64,000 nt of DNA from Paractinoplanes polyasparticus (GTDB lineage: Bacteria > Actinomycetota > Actinomycetes > Mycobacteriales > Micromonosporaceae): positions 62,001 through 126,000 of the forward strand of contig NZ_JAHWFK010000020.1 of assembly GCF_019710575.1 (NCBI RefSeq), given 5' to 3'. Each line of letters opens with the position of its first letter. Position 1 is the first letter of the stretch. The notes beneath the pieces were generated by a model. That model made no database searches. It saw nothing but the letters and a program-made list of their open reading frames with translations, and had not been told where the DNA came from. Below, piece by piece: positions 49,056-57,314 of the stretch. The position numbers and the translations under genes are program-made.

Positions 49056-50057
49056 TCAGGCGCCGTGCCCCGCCGGCACACGTTCCGCGGGCTTCGGCGG
49101 CGGCGGGGGAGTGCCGTCGCCGAAGGGGCGGCCGCCCAGCTTCTCGCGGTCGTGCGGGGTCAGCCAGCCGCTCGGGTCGGGGCCCTTGGGCACGATCCCG
49201 GTGGGATTGATGTCTTTGTGGACGATGTAGTAGTGCTGCTTGATGTGGACGAAGTCCGTGGTGTCGCCGAAGCCGGGCGTCTGGAACAGGTCGCGGGCAT
49301 AGGCCCACAGCACCGGCATCTCGGTCAGCTTGCTGCGGTTGCACTTGAAATGACCGTGGTAGGCCGCGTCGAACCGGGCCAGCGTCGTGAACAGCCGCAC
49401 GTCGGCCTCGGTGATCGTGTCGCCGACCAGGTAGCGCTGCCCGGCCAGCAGCTCCGAGAGCTGGTCGAGGCGGGCGAAGAGCCGGTCGTACGCCTTCTCG
49501 TAGGCCTCCTGCGTGCCGGCGAACCCGGCCCGGTAGACCCCGTTGTTGACGTCGGCGAAGACGAACCGGTTGACCTTGTCGATCTGGTCGCGCAGCTCCT
49601 CGGGATAGAGCTTCGGCGCGCCCTCGCGGTGGTAGCGCGTCCACTCGAGCGACAGGTCGATGGTGATCTGCGGGAAGTCGTTGGTGACGACCTGCCCGGT
49701 CGGCTCGTCGACGATCGCGGGCACGGTGATGCCCTTGTCGTAGCCCGGGAAGCGCTTGAAGTACGCCTCCTGCAGCCGCTCGATGCCGAGCACCGGGTCG
49801 CGTCCGCCCGGGTCGAGGTCGAAGGTCCAGCTGCGCTCGTCGTGCGTCGGGCCGCAGATGCCCATCGAGAGCACGTCCTCGAGGCCGAGCAGCCGCCGCA
49901 CGATGATCGCGCGGTTGGCCCACGGGCAGGCACGGGCGACCACGAGCCGGTACCGGCCGGGTTCGACGGGGTAGCCGTCCCGGCCGTCCTCGGTGATCCG
50001 GGTCGCGATGTACCGCTGGTCCCGGGAGAATTCGCCCTGCGGGTTCACGTACGCCAT
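49056..50057 (-). CDS. Glutathione-S-transferase xi-class protein (glutathionyl-hydroquinone reductase type)
   Basis: This 333-residue protein has the xi-GST layout: ARACPWANRAIIVRRLLGL holds the active Cys (CPWA), followed by TVPAIVDEP, SNDFPQI-like TNDFPQITIDL, and the C-terminal helical domain with RYLVGDTITEADVRLFTTLARFDAAYHGHFKCNR. Xi-GSTs reduce glutathionyl-hydroquinones. Actinobacteria make mycothiol, so the thiol used here may be mycothiol. ATG at 50057 is used. A proline-rich tail ends the protein. It is divergent from the Ca2+/H+ antiporter. Confidence 0.9.
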   Translation of the reverse strand: MAYVNPQGEFSRDQRYIATRITEDGRDGYPVEPGRYRLVVARACPWANRAIIVRRLLGLEDVLSMGICGPTHDERSWTFDLDPGGRDPVLGIERLQEAYFKRFPGYDKGITVPAIVDEPTGQVVTNDFPQITIDLSLEWTRYHREGAPKLYPEELRDQIDKVNRFVFADVNNGVYRAGFAGTQEAYEKAYDRLFARLDQLSELLAGQRYLVGDTITEADVRLFTTLARFDAAYHGHFKCNRSKLTEMPVLWAYARDLFQTPGFGDTTDFVHIKQHYYIVHKDINPTGIVPKGPDPSGWLTPHDREKLGGRPFGDGTPPPPPKPAERVPAGHGA

Positions 50058-50176
50058 GCCCCCATCCTGCTTCGTCCGGTGAGCATGCGCCCGCCGAAAG
50101 GCGATGTCCCGGGTCATCCGCGACGTTCGCCCGCAGGCGGGGCACCGACCGCGGACGGATCTGACAGAGTTGCCTG

Positions 50177-51277
50177 ATGGCGGCCAGAGTCGGAAGCTAC
50201 CTCGCGCAGTGGACAGTGTTCGTTCCGATCATCGCCATCGTCGCGCTCGTGTTCACGTGGGGCCGCGACCTGCCGTCGGTGGTCGTCGTGGTGGCCGCCT
50301 GCCTGCTCGGCGGGGCGGTGCTGGCCGCCGTCCACCACGCCGAGGTGGTGGCCCACCGGGTCGGCGAGCCGTTCGGGTCGCTGGTGCTGGCCGTGGCGGT
50401 CACCATCATCGAGGTCGCCCTCATCGTCACGCTGATGATCAGCGGCGGCGAGAAGGCCCAGTCGCTGGCCCGGGACACCGTCTTCGCGGCCGTGATGATC
50501 ACCTGCAACGGCCTGCTCGGCATCTCGCTGCTGGTCGGCGCGCTACGCCGGCACGTCGCGGTCTTCAACGCCGAGGGCACCGGCGGCGCCTTCGCCACGG
50601 TCGCCACCATCGCGACGCTCAGTCTGGTGGTGCCCAGCTTCACGACGAGCCGCCCCGGCCCGCAGTTCTCGCCGGCCCAGCTGGCCTTCGCCGCCGTCTC
50701 GTCGCTCGCGCTCTACCTGCTGTTCGTCACCGTGCAGACCCGCCGCCACCGCGACTACTTCCTGCCCATCACGTCGAGCGGCAAGGTGATCGACGTCGAG
50801 GAGCACCTCGACCCGCCGAGCGGCCGGCTCGCCCTGGCCAGCCTGGGTGTGCTCATGGTCGCCCTGATCGCGGTGGTCGGCCTGGCCAAGGGCGTGTCAC
50901 CGTCGATCGAGTCCGGTGTCGAGTCGATCGGCCTGCCGCCCGGCGTCGTCGGTGTCGTGATCGCCCTGCTGGTGCTGCTGCCCGAGACGATCGCGGCCGT
51001 CCGCGCCGCCGCCCGCGACCGCGTGCAGACCAGCCTCAACCTGGCGGTCGGCTCCGCGCTGGCGAGCATCGGCCTGACCATCCCGGCCATCGCCATCGCG
51101 ATGATCTGGCTCGAGGGCCCGCTGCTGCTGGGCCTGGGCGGCACCCAGATGGTGCTGCTCGGCCTGACCGTCGTGGTCGGCACCCTGACGATCGTCCCCG
51201 GCCGGGCCAACGTGCTGCAGGGCGGCGTCCATCTGGCCCTGCTGGCCGCGTTCCTCTTCCTGGCCGCCAGCCCGTAG
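50177..51277 (+). CDS. chaA: Calcium/proton antiporter (ChaA-like, CaCA superfamily)
   Basis: This 366-residue membrane protein has about eleven helices in two inverted halves. The first alpha repeat contains HHAEVVAHRVGEPFGSLVLAVAVTIIEVALI and the second LLVLLPETIAAVRAAARDRVQTSLNLAVGSALASIGLTIPA. These carry the conserved acidic residues of the cation site (GEP, TIIE and PET). A hydrophilic middle loop separates the halves. It moves Ca2+, and in some cases Na+ or K+, out in exchange for protons. ATG 50177 has AGAGTTG in range, a weak site. The gene is alone. Confidence 0.9.
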   Translation: MAARVGSYLAQWTVFVPIIAIVALVFTWGRDLPSVVVVVAACLLGGAVLAAVHHAEVVAHRVGEPFGSLVLAVAVTIIEVALIVTLMISGGEKAQSLARDTVFAAVMITCNGLLGISLLVGALRRHVAVFNAEGTGGAFATVATIATLSLVVPSFTTSRPGPQFSPAQLAFAAVSSLALYLLFVTVQTRRHRDYFLPITSSGKVIDVEEHLDPPSGRLALASLGVLMVALIAVVGLAKGVSPSIESGVESIGLPPGVVGVVIALLVLLPETIAAVRAAARDRVQTSLNLAVGSALASIGLTIPAIAIAMIWLEGPLLLGLGGTQMVLLGLTVVVGTLTIVPGRANVLQGGVHLALLAAFLFLAASP

Positions 51278-51326
51278 CGCGCTCGGGTCAGCCGGTCCAT
51301 CGGAGGAAGCAGGTGCGCCAGGCTTT

Positions 51327-51340
51327 GGAGAACGCTCTCC
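51327..51340. promoter_or_regulatory. LacI-type operator (upstream site)
   Basis: GGAGAACGCTCTCC, one base away from GGAGAGCGCTCTCC, sits in a longer near-palindrome TTGGAGAACGCTCTCCAA (51325-51342). It is 178 bases before the glycosidase start. Confidence 0.65.
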
Positions 51341-51474
51341 AAGCGGCGACGAGCCACTTGCCCATTCGGTCAGCCGGCGGCCGGTAATGCGTAGTTTAGA
51401 GGTCATTCAGGGGCGCGACTCACCGTCGGCTATTGACACGCGTGAAAGCCCGGCGTAACACTTCGGCCATTCAT

Positions 51475-51488
51475 GGAGAGCGCTTTCC
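51475..51488. promoter_or_regulatory. LacI-type operator (proximal site)
   Basis: GGAGAGCGCTTTCC is identical to the site before the DUF1996 gene (57177-57190). It lies 30 bases before the GTG at 51518. An ATG at 51473 overlaps it, so that ATG is not the real start. Confidence 0.75.
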
Positions 51489-51517
51489 CCGGCGTCCCGA
51501 CATCCCCAGGAGTCCCC

Positions 51518-54500
51518 GTGAACCCGGCTTACTCCCCGCCACGCGTGTGGCGGCGCCTCGTCATCCCCCTCGTGCTCGGCCTCGCCGCCGCGTACCTGAC
51601 CCTGGCCGCGCCGCACGGCGCCTACGCCGCTGACGCCCTGCTCTCGCAGGGCAAGCCCACCACCGCCTCGTCCAACGAGACGGCCGACACGGTGGCCGCC
51701 AACGCCACCGACGGCAACGCCGGCACCCGCTGGTCGAGCCAGTTCGCCGACCCGCAGTGGCTGCGCGTCGACCTCGGCGCCACCGCGACCATCACCTCGG
51801 TCGTGCTGCAGTGGGAGGGCGCCTACGGCACGGCGTACCAAATTCAGACCTCACCCGACGGCAACGCCTGGACCTCGATCTACACGAAGACCGGCGGCAT
51901 CGGCGGCACCGAGACGCTGACCGTGAACGGCAGCGGCCGGTACGTGCGGCTCTACGGCACCACCCGCAACGGCGGCTACGGCTACTCGCTGTGGGAGTTC
52001 AAGGTCTACGGCTCGACCGGGGGCACGACGCCGACCGACCCGCCGCCGACCACCCAGCCGCCCGGCGAGTTCACCACGGTCTGGCAGGACACCTTCGACG
52101 GCGCGGCCGGCACATCGCCGTCGGCGGCGAACTGGCTGATGCGCACCGGGACGTCCTATCCCGGCGGCGCCGCCAACTGGGGCACCGGCGAGGTCGAGAC
52201 GGCCAGCAACAGCACGGCCAACGTGTCGCTCGACGGCGCCGGCAAGCTGTCGATCAAGGCCATCCGGGACGGCAGCGGCAATTGGACCTCGGGCCGGCTC
52301 GAGACGCAGCGGACCGACTTCGAGCCGCCGGCCGGGCAGCAGACCAAGTTCACCGCCGTGCTCAAGCAGCCGTCGGTGGCCAACGCGCTCGGCTACTGGC
52401 CCGGCTTCCGGGCTACCGGTGCGGCCTACCGCGGCAACTACAACAACTGGCCGGGCGTCGGCGAGACCGACATCATGACCGGCGTCAACGGTCGCAGCCA
52501 GCTGGCGCAGACCCTGCACTGCGGCACTGCCCCGGACGGGCCGTGCGCGGAGTACAGCGGCCGCTCGTCCGGGTTCGCGAGCTGCGCCGGCTGCCAGACC
52601 GGCTACCACGAGTACACCCAGATCATCGACCGCACCAAGACCGACGAGGAGATCCGCTTCTACCTCGACGGCCGGCAGACCTGGGTCGTCCGCCAGTCGC
52701 AGGTGGGCGTCACGGCGTGGCGGGCGGCCGTGCACAACGGCTTCTTCCTGCGCCTCGACCTGGCCATCGGCGGCTCGCTGCCCAACGCGATCGCCGGGCG
52801 CACCACCCCCACCGCGGACACCACGTCGGGCGGCGTGCTCAGCGTCGACTCGGTCAGTGTGGCGCGCACGGCGACCGGCACGGTTCCGGCCGCGATGACC
52901 GACCCGGCCGCGCCGGCGGCGCCGAACGTGGTGCGGGTGACCGGCAGCCAGGGCAACTGGCAGCTGCAGGTCAACGGAGCCCCGTACCAGGTGAAGGGAT
53001 TGACCTATGGACCGCCGCAGGCCGCGGCCGACGGGTACATGCGCGACCTGAGGAACATGGGCGTCAACACGATCCGCACCTGGGGCGTGGACGACGCGAA
53101 CACTCCGACGCTGCTCGACCGGGCCGCCCGGCAGGGCATCAAGGTGATCGTCGGGCACTGGCTGAACCAGGGCGCCGACTACGTCAACGACACCGCGTAC
53201 AAGAACTCGGTCAAGGCCGAGATCGTGGCGCGGGTCAACACCTTGAAGAACAGCCCGGGCGTCCTGATGTGGGACGTCGGCAACGAGGTCATCCTGACCA
53301 TGCAGGACCACGGGCTGCCGGCGGCCGAGGTCGAGGCGCGGCGGGTCGGGTACGCCAAGTTCGTCAACGAGGTCGCGGTGGCCATCCACGCGGCCGACCC
53401 CAACCACCCGGTGACCTCGACCGACGCGTACACCGGGGCTTGGCCCTACTACAAGCAGCACGCGCCGGCGCTCGATCTGCTGGCGGTCAACTCGTACGGC
53501 GCGATCGGCAACATCCACCCGGACTGGCAGGCCGGCGCCTACACGAAGCCGTACATCATCACCGAGGCCGGCCCGGCGGGCGAGTGGGAGGTGCCCAACG
53601 ACGTCAACGGGGTACCGACCGAGCCCACCGACCTGCAGAAGCGCGATCAGTACGCGAGCAGCTGGGCCGCGATCAACGCCCACCCGACGGTGGCGCTGGG
53701 GGCGACCGAGTTCCACTACGGGCTCGAGAACGACTTCGGCGGGGTCTGGCTCAACACGTTCACCGGTGGGTGGCGGCGGCACGGCTACTACTCGCTGAGC
53801 CGGGCCTGGACCGGGCAGACGCCGGCCAACACGCCGCCGGAGATCACGGCCATGACGGTCTCGAACCAGACCGCCGTACCGGCCGGGGGTGCCCTGACCG
53901 TCGGGGTGACCGCCACTGATCCGCAGGGTGACCTCATCCGTTACAACCTCATGTACTCCGACAAGCACGCGGGCGGCGGCACCGGGCTGACCAACGTGAC
54001 CTTCACCGACAACGGCAACGGCACGTTCACGGCGAAAGCCCCGGAACGGCTCGGGGTGTGGAAGGTCTACGTGTACGCGTTCGACGGGCACGGCAACGTC
54101 GGCATCGAGCAGAAGTCGATCCGTGTGGTCGCGCCGGCCGAGACCGGCGCCAACCTGTCGCGGGGCCGGACGACCACGGCCTCCACCTATCAGCCGACCG
54201 GCACGAACGGGCCGCAGCTGCCCTCGTACGCGACCGACGGTGACTACGGCACCCGCTGGGCCAGCGAATGGACCGGCACGGCGTGGCTGCAGGTCGACCT
54301 GGGCTCGGTGCAGTCGTTCAACCACGTGCGGCTGGCCTGGGAGGCGGCGTACGCGACCGGGTACCAGATCCAGACCTCGAACGACGGCTCCAGCTGGACC
54401 AACGTCTACGCGACAACCAGCGGGGACGGCGGCCTCGACGAGCTGAGCGTCTCGGGCACCGGTCGTTATGTCCGGATGAACGGGATCGCCCGGGCCACCT

Positions 54501-54544
54501 CGTACGGGTACTCGCTGTGGGAGTTCGGCGTCTACCGCCGCTGA
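51518..54544 (+). CDS. Secreted multi-modular glycosidase: discoidin, GH16-like, GH2/GH5-like, Ig, discoidin
   Basis: This secreted protein of 1008 residues has a signal peptide ending in HGAYA. Discoidin (F5/8C, CBM32-like) module 1 covers about 35-170. A GH16-like domain (about 190-450) has GETDIMTGVNG at 315-325, with Glu316 and Asp318 but Thr321 where GH16 has the acid/base Glu. A TIM-barrel domain of GH2/GH5 type (about 475-770) has Glu590 in WDVGNEV and Glu683 in ITEAGP as acid/base and nucleophile. An Ig-like module and a second discoidin module (about 870-1008) end it. GTG at 51518 has CCAGGAG upstream. It likely acts on a beta-glucan or galactan. Two LacI-type operators control it. 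Confidence 0.88.
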   Translation: MNPAYSPPRVWRRLVIPLVLGLAAAYLTLAAPHGAYAADALLSQGKPTTASSNETADTVAANATDGNAGTRWSSQFADPQWLRVDLGATATITSVVLQWEGAYGTAYQIQTSPDGNAWTSIYTKTGGIGGTETLTVNGSGRYVRLYGTTRNGGYGYSLWEFKVYGSTGGTTPTDPPPTTQPPGEFTTVWQDTFDGAAGTSPSAANWLMRTGTSYPGGAANWGTGEVETASNSTANVSLDGAGKLSIKAIRDGSGNWTSGRLETQRTDFEPPAGQQTKFTAVLKQPSVANALGYWPGFRATGAAYRGNYNNWPGVGETDIMTGVNGRSQLAQTLHCGTAPDGPCAEYSGRSSGFASCAGCQTGYHEYTQIIDRTKTDEEIRFYLDGRQTWVVRQSQVGVTAWRAAVHNGFFLRLDLAIGGSLPNAIAGRTTPTADTTSGGVLSVDSVSVARTATGTVPAAMTDPAAPAAPNVVRVTGSQGNWQLQVNGAPYQVKGLTYGPPQAAADGYMRDLRNMGVNTIRTWGVDDANTPTLLDRAARQGIKVIVGHWLNQGADYVNDTAYKNSVKAEIVARVNTLKNSPGVLMWDVGNEVILTMQDHGLPAAEVEARRVGYAKFVNEVAVAIHAADPNHPVTSTDAYTGAWPYYKQHAPALDLLAVNSYGAIGNIHPDWQAGAYTKPYIITEAGPAGEWEVPNDVNGVPTEPTDLQKRDQYASSWAAINAHPTVALGATEFHYGLENDFGGVWLNTFTGGWRRHGYYSLSRAWTGQTPANTPPEITAMTVSNQTAVPAGGALTVGVTATDPQGDLIRYNLMYSDKHAGGGTGLTNVTFTDNGNGTFTAKAPERLGVWKVYVYAFDGHGNVGIEQKSIRVVAPAETGANLSRGRTTTASTYQPTGTNGPQLPSYATDGDYGTRWASEWTGTAWLQVDLGSVQSFNHVRLAWEAAYATGYQIQTSNDGSSWTNVYATTSGDGGLDELSVSGTGRYVRMNGIARATSYGYSLWEFGVYRR

Positions 54545-54551
54545 GCACTCC

Positions 54552-54591
54552 GACGAAGGGCGTCGCGGATTCGGTCGCGGCGCCCTTCGTC
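54552..54591. terminator. Hairpin after the multi-modular glycosidase
   Basis: GACGAAGGGCG (54552-54562) pairs perfectly with CGCCCTTCGTC (54581-54591), with an additional inner CGCG/CGCG pairing. Confidence 0.75.
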
Positions 54592-54665
54592 AGGATGACC
54601 CCGTACTTTCGACCCTTCTCGCGCCGTGCCCGGAGTTCTAGGGTCGTCGGCGAGGAGGTGGCGAG

Positions 54666-55037
54666 ATGGACAAGGTGATCCACTTCGAGGTGCCGTTCGA
54701 GGACGGCGAGCGCGCCACGACGTTCTATGCCCAGGCCTTCGGCTGGCAGCTCAACTCGATGCCCAATTATCAATATTCGCTGGCCACGACGACGCCGGCC
54801 GACGACCAGGGCCGGCCCACCGAGGGCGGCATCAACGGTGGCCTGCTGGCCCGCCAGGGGCCCATCACCGCCCCGGTCATCACCATCGGGGTCGACAGCA
54901 TCGACGACGCGGTGGCCCGGATCGAGAAACTGGGTGGCAAGGTGGCCATCGGCCGGTCCCCGGTCGGCACGATGGGCTTCAGCGCCTACTTCCACGACAC
55001 CGAGGGCAATCTCATCGGCCTCTGGGAGAGCGCGTAA
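54666..55037 (+). CDS. VOC/glyoxalase-family protein
   Basis: This 123-residue single vicinal-oxygen-chelate fold starts VIHFEVPFEDGERATTFYAQAFGWQL, the usual first beta-alpha-beta, and ends GFSAYFHDTEGNLIGLWES. The metal-ligand places His6 and Glu122 (LWES) can be seen, so it may bind a metal. ATG has GAGGAGGTGG upstream. It is a small-molecule binding or modifying enzyme with unknown substrate, often annotated as bleomycin-resistance/dioxygenase-like. It lies alone after the glycosidase. Confidence 0.85.
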   Translation: MDKVIHFEVPFEDGERATTFYAQAFGWQLNSMPNYQYSLATTTPADDQGRPTEGGINGGLLARQGPITAPVITIGVDSIDDAVARIEKLGGKVAIGRSPVGTMGFSAYFHDTEGNLIGLWESA

Positions 55038-55138
55038 TTCCCATCATGTGCGACGGGGAACGAGAGCGCGAATAACAAAAACATCCATCAATATCGACTC
55101 ATTGACACCGATGCCGTTAAACGGTCAGAATCGCGGAC

Positions 55139-55711
55139 GTGAAAGCTTTTCCCCGTCTGCTGCTCGTCGGTGTGCTCGGATTGGCGGGCTGCTCGGCGAC
55201 GGGGAGTGACGCCGCCACCACCCCCTCCGCCGGCGCCTCGGCGGCGCCCGTCGCGGCGGCCGGCTTCGGCGGCACCGACCTGGCCTGGATCGAGATCAAC
55301 ATCGCGATGGACGAGCAGGTGCTGCCGCTGCTCACGCTGGTGCCCAAGCGCACCACGACGCCGGCCACGCTGGCCATGGCCGTGCAGGTCAAGGCGTTCA
55401 CCGAGGCCGAGCTGAGCATTCTGCGCCAGCTCCACGCGCGGGCCGGCCTGCCCGACGAGAACCCGCACGAGGGCATGCCGATGCCCGGCATGGTCACCGC
55501 CGAGCAGGTGCGCGAGGCCGCCTCGCTGGCCGGCGCCGCCTTCGACGAGACGGTCACCAAGCACATCCGGGCCCACCTGGAACAGAGCGAGAGCCTGGCC
55601 CGCAGCGAGGAGAAATCGGGGGTCGAGCCGCAGACCCGCGATTTGGCGTTGCAGATTCTGCGCACCCGCGGGGTCGCACTGTCCACAATGCCGAGCGCAC
55701 CGGCCGAATAG
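55139..55711 (+). CDS. DUF305-family lipoprotein
   Basis: This 190-residue protein starts with a lipoprotein signal (LLLVGVLGLAGCS, lipobox LAGC), so it is anchored on the outer face of the membrane. The body is helical with DLAWIEINIAMDEQVLPLLTL, ELSILRQLHARAGLPDENPHEGMPMPGMVTAEQ and EDTVTKHIRAHLEQSESLAR-like segments (read DETVTKHIRAHLE). DUF305 proteins often have a HxMIxHHxxA motif; here that His-rich site is changed (IEINIAMDEQ). A Met-rich MPMPGM remains. A metal role, possibly copper, is known for some relatives but not shown here. A strong terminator follows. Confidence 0.8.
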   Translation: MKAFPRLLLVGVLGLAGCSATGSDAATTPSAGASAAPVAAAGFGGTDLAWIEINIAMDEQVLPLLTLVPKRTTTPATLAMAVQVKAFTEAELSILRQLHARAGLPDENPHEGMPMPGMVTAEQVREAASLAGAAFDETVTKHIRAHLEQSESLARSEEKSGVEPQTRDLALQILRTRGVALSTMPSAPAE

Positions 55712-55714
55712 GAA

Positions 55715-55746
55715 AACGGGCGCCGTCGATAAAGACGGCGCCCGTT
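55715..55746. terminator. Bidirectional terminator
   Basis: AACGGGCGCCGTC (55715-55727) pairs perfectly with GACGGCGCCCGTT (55734-55746), followed by CCTTC. It serves the DUF305 and DUF1996 genes. Confidence 0.85.
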
Positions 55747-55760
55747 CCTTCAGCGATCGG

Positions 55761-57158
55761 TTACGGCAGTTCGTAGTTCTGGTTGAGGGCCGCGCCCCGT
55801 TCCGGCTTGTAGAGGTCGTAGCCACGCGGGTCGCACTGCAGGCCGCCGTTGATGCAGTGGCGGACCAGGGCGGCCAGCGTCGCCCCGTCGAAGGCGTTGA
55901 ACACGTCGTAGTGGAACGAGAATCCGCGTCCGCTGGAGAAGCGGACTCCTGCCATGTTGCCGCTGACCGGCCAGGCCATCTTGAACTCGATCATCGGGAC
56001 GGCCACCGGGTGCGAGGCCGGGCAGACCCCCAGCACGGGGTAGGCCATGTGGCTCTTGTGATCGGGCGTGTCCAGGTGCAGCCCGTTCCAGCAGCTGGGG
56101 GCCTGGAACCGGACGTTGAGCTGGGTTCCCGGCGCGCAGTTGGCCGGGATGTCCCAGTTGAACGACAGGTCGCCGCACTCGAAGCCCTCGACCGCGCCCG
56201 GGTGGTTGCGGAAATCGTCGATCGTGGCGGTCGGGCTGCCGACCAGGTACCGCAGGCCGGCCGGGAACGGCCGCACGCTGCGGTAGTCGATGACGCCCGA
56301 CTTGTAGTAGATGACCTGCCGGCCCACCGGCTGCACGGCGGTGTCGCCGTTCAGCAGGGTCGGCATCCAGTAACCGGTCTTGTCACCGGGCGTGATGCAC
56401 GAGGTGTTGCCGGCCTTGAGGCTGGCGTACGTCGTACCGGCGTTCGTGGTGGTGTTGCCCATGAACGTGTGCGAGTGCGAGGCGCCGGGCAGCCCGGGGA
56501 AGACGATCGGGTCGTCGTTGAGGTTGCTGCGGCTCACCGAGCAGTTCATCTGGAACTCGTGGTGGGTCGTGGGCGGGTTGGTGTCGGGCGGCGTCGCGGT
56601 CGACGGGATCACGCCGGTCACCGGCGGGTCGGCCGGCACGTAACCCGGGCCGCTCGTCGGCGGTGTGGAGGTGAGCGTTCCGTACACCTGGAACTCGTAC
56701 AGCGAGTAGCCGTAGCCGGTGCCCCGCTGCGTTCCGTACATCCGCACGTAGCGGCCGGAGCCGGTGACCGGCACCGTCTGGGTGCCGCCGGTGGCCGTGG
56801 TGGTGCTGTAGACGTTCGACCAATTGTTGCCGTCGGCCGAGGTCTGGATCTGGAAGGACTTGGCGTACGCGGCCTCCCAGGTCAGCTTGACCTGGCTGAT
56901 GGTGGCCGTGCCGCCGAGGTCGACGCGGAGCCACTGCGGGTCGCTCCATGCGCTGCCCCACCGGGTGGTGAGGTTGCCGTCGACCGCCCCGGCGGCGGGG
57001 GCGCCACCGTTCTCGGTCGACGAGGCGAGCACGGGACGGCCTTGCGAAAGCAGGGTGTCGGCAGCCTGAGCAGCGTGGACACCGGTGAGGACAGCGGTCG
57101 CGGTGAGGGCCGCGACCGCGCTCAGGGTCAGGATGCGCCGGGGGCGTAGGGGATTCAC
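55761..57158 (-). CDS. Secreted discoidin-DUF1996 protein
   Basis: This secreted protein of 465 residues has a signal peptide (VHAAQAAD). A discoidin (F5/8C) module (about 33-165) is very close to module 1 of the glycosidase at 51518 (both contain DPQWLRVDLG and GSGRYVR). A Thr/Pro linker leads to DUF1996 with the landmarks HHEFQMNCSVS, DDPIVFPGLPGASHSHTFMGN, SYWMPTL-like GYWMPTLLNG and HMAYPVLGVCP. DUF1996 is found in fungal and actinobacterial secreted proteins and has no proven activity that I know. GTG at 57158 has AAGGAG upstream. A LacI-type operator sits 18 bases upstream of the start. Confidence 0.9.
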   Translation of the reverse strand: MNPLRPRRILTLSAVAALTATAVLTGVHAAQAADTLLSQGRPVLASSTENGGAPAAGAVDGNLTTRWGSAWSDPQWLRVDLGGTATISQVKLTWEAAYAKSFQIQTSADGNNWSNVYSTTTATGGTQTVPVTGSGRYVRMYGTQRGTGYGYSLYEFQVYGTLTSTPPTSGPGYVPADPPVTGVIPSTATPPDTNPPTTHHEFQMNCSVSRSNLNDDPIVFPGLPGASHSHTFMGNTTTNAGTTYASLKAGNTSCITPGDKTGYWMPTLLNGDTAVQPVGRQVIYYKSGVIDYRSVRPFPAGLRYLVGSPTATIDDFRNHPGAVEGFECGDLSFNWDIPANCAPGTQLNVRFQAPSCWNGLHLDTPDHKSHMAYPVLGVCPASHPVAVPMIEFKMAWPVSGNMAGVRFSSGRGFSFHYDVFNAFDGATLAALVRHCINGGLQCDPRGYDLYKPERGAALNQNYELP

Positions 57159-57176
57159 GAGGTCTCCTTCGGGGTT

Positions 57177-57190
57177 GGAGAGCGCTTTCC
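57177..57190. promoter_or_regulatory. LacI-type operator of the DUF1996 gene
   Basis: GGAGAGCGCTTTCC is identical to the site at 51475-51488. It lies 18 bases upstream of the GTG at 57158. Confidence 0.75.
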
Positions 57191-57279
57191 GAGTGTTACG
57201 CCGAGATGTCAAGGCCGTCAATACGTACGCGCGTTTCTGCTGGTTCCGGAACTTCGCCTCGTCGCTCCGGAGCGCCCAC

Positions 57280-57293
57280 GGAGAGCGCTCTCC
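57280..57293. promoter_or_regulatory. LacI-type operator of the regulator itself
   Basis: GGAGAGCGCTCTCC is a perfect 14-bp palindrome, 21 bases before the lacI-type ATG at 57315. A CTATAAAG patch (57301-57308) between them may be the -10, so binding would block transcription. Confidence 0.78.
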
Positions 57294-57314
57294 CTCTGTG
57301 CTATAAAGACGTCT

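Noticed and set aside
51473..51517. ATG at 51473 as start of the multi-modular glycosidase
   Set aside because: It overlaps the LacI operator and has no ribosome site; GTG at 51518 has CCAGGAG and leads straight into a signal peptide.
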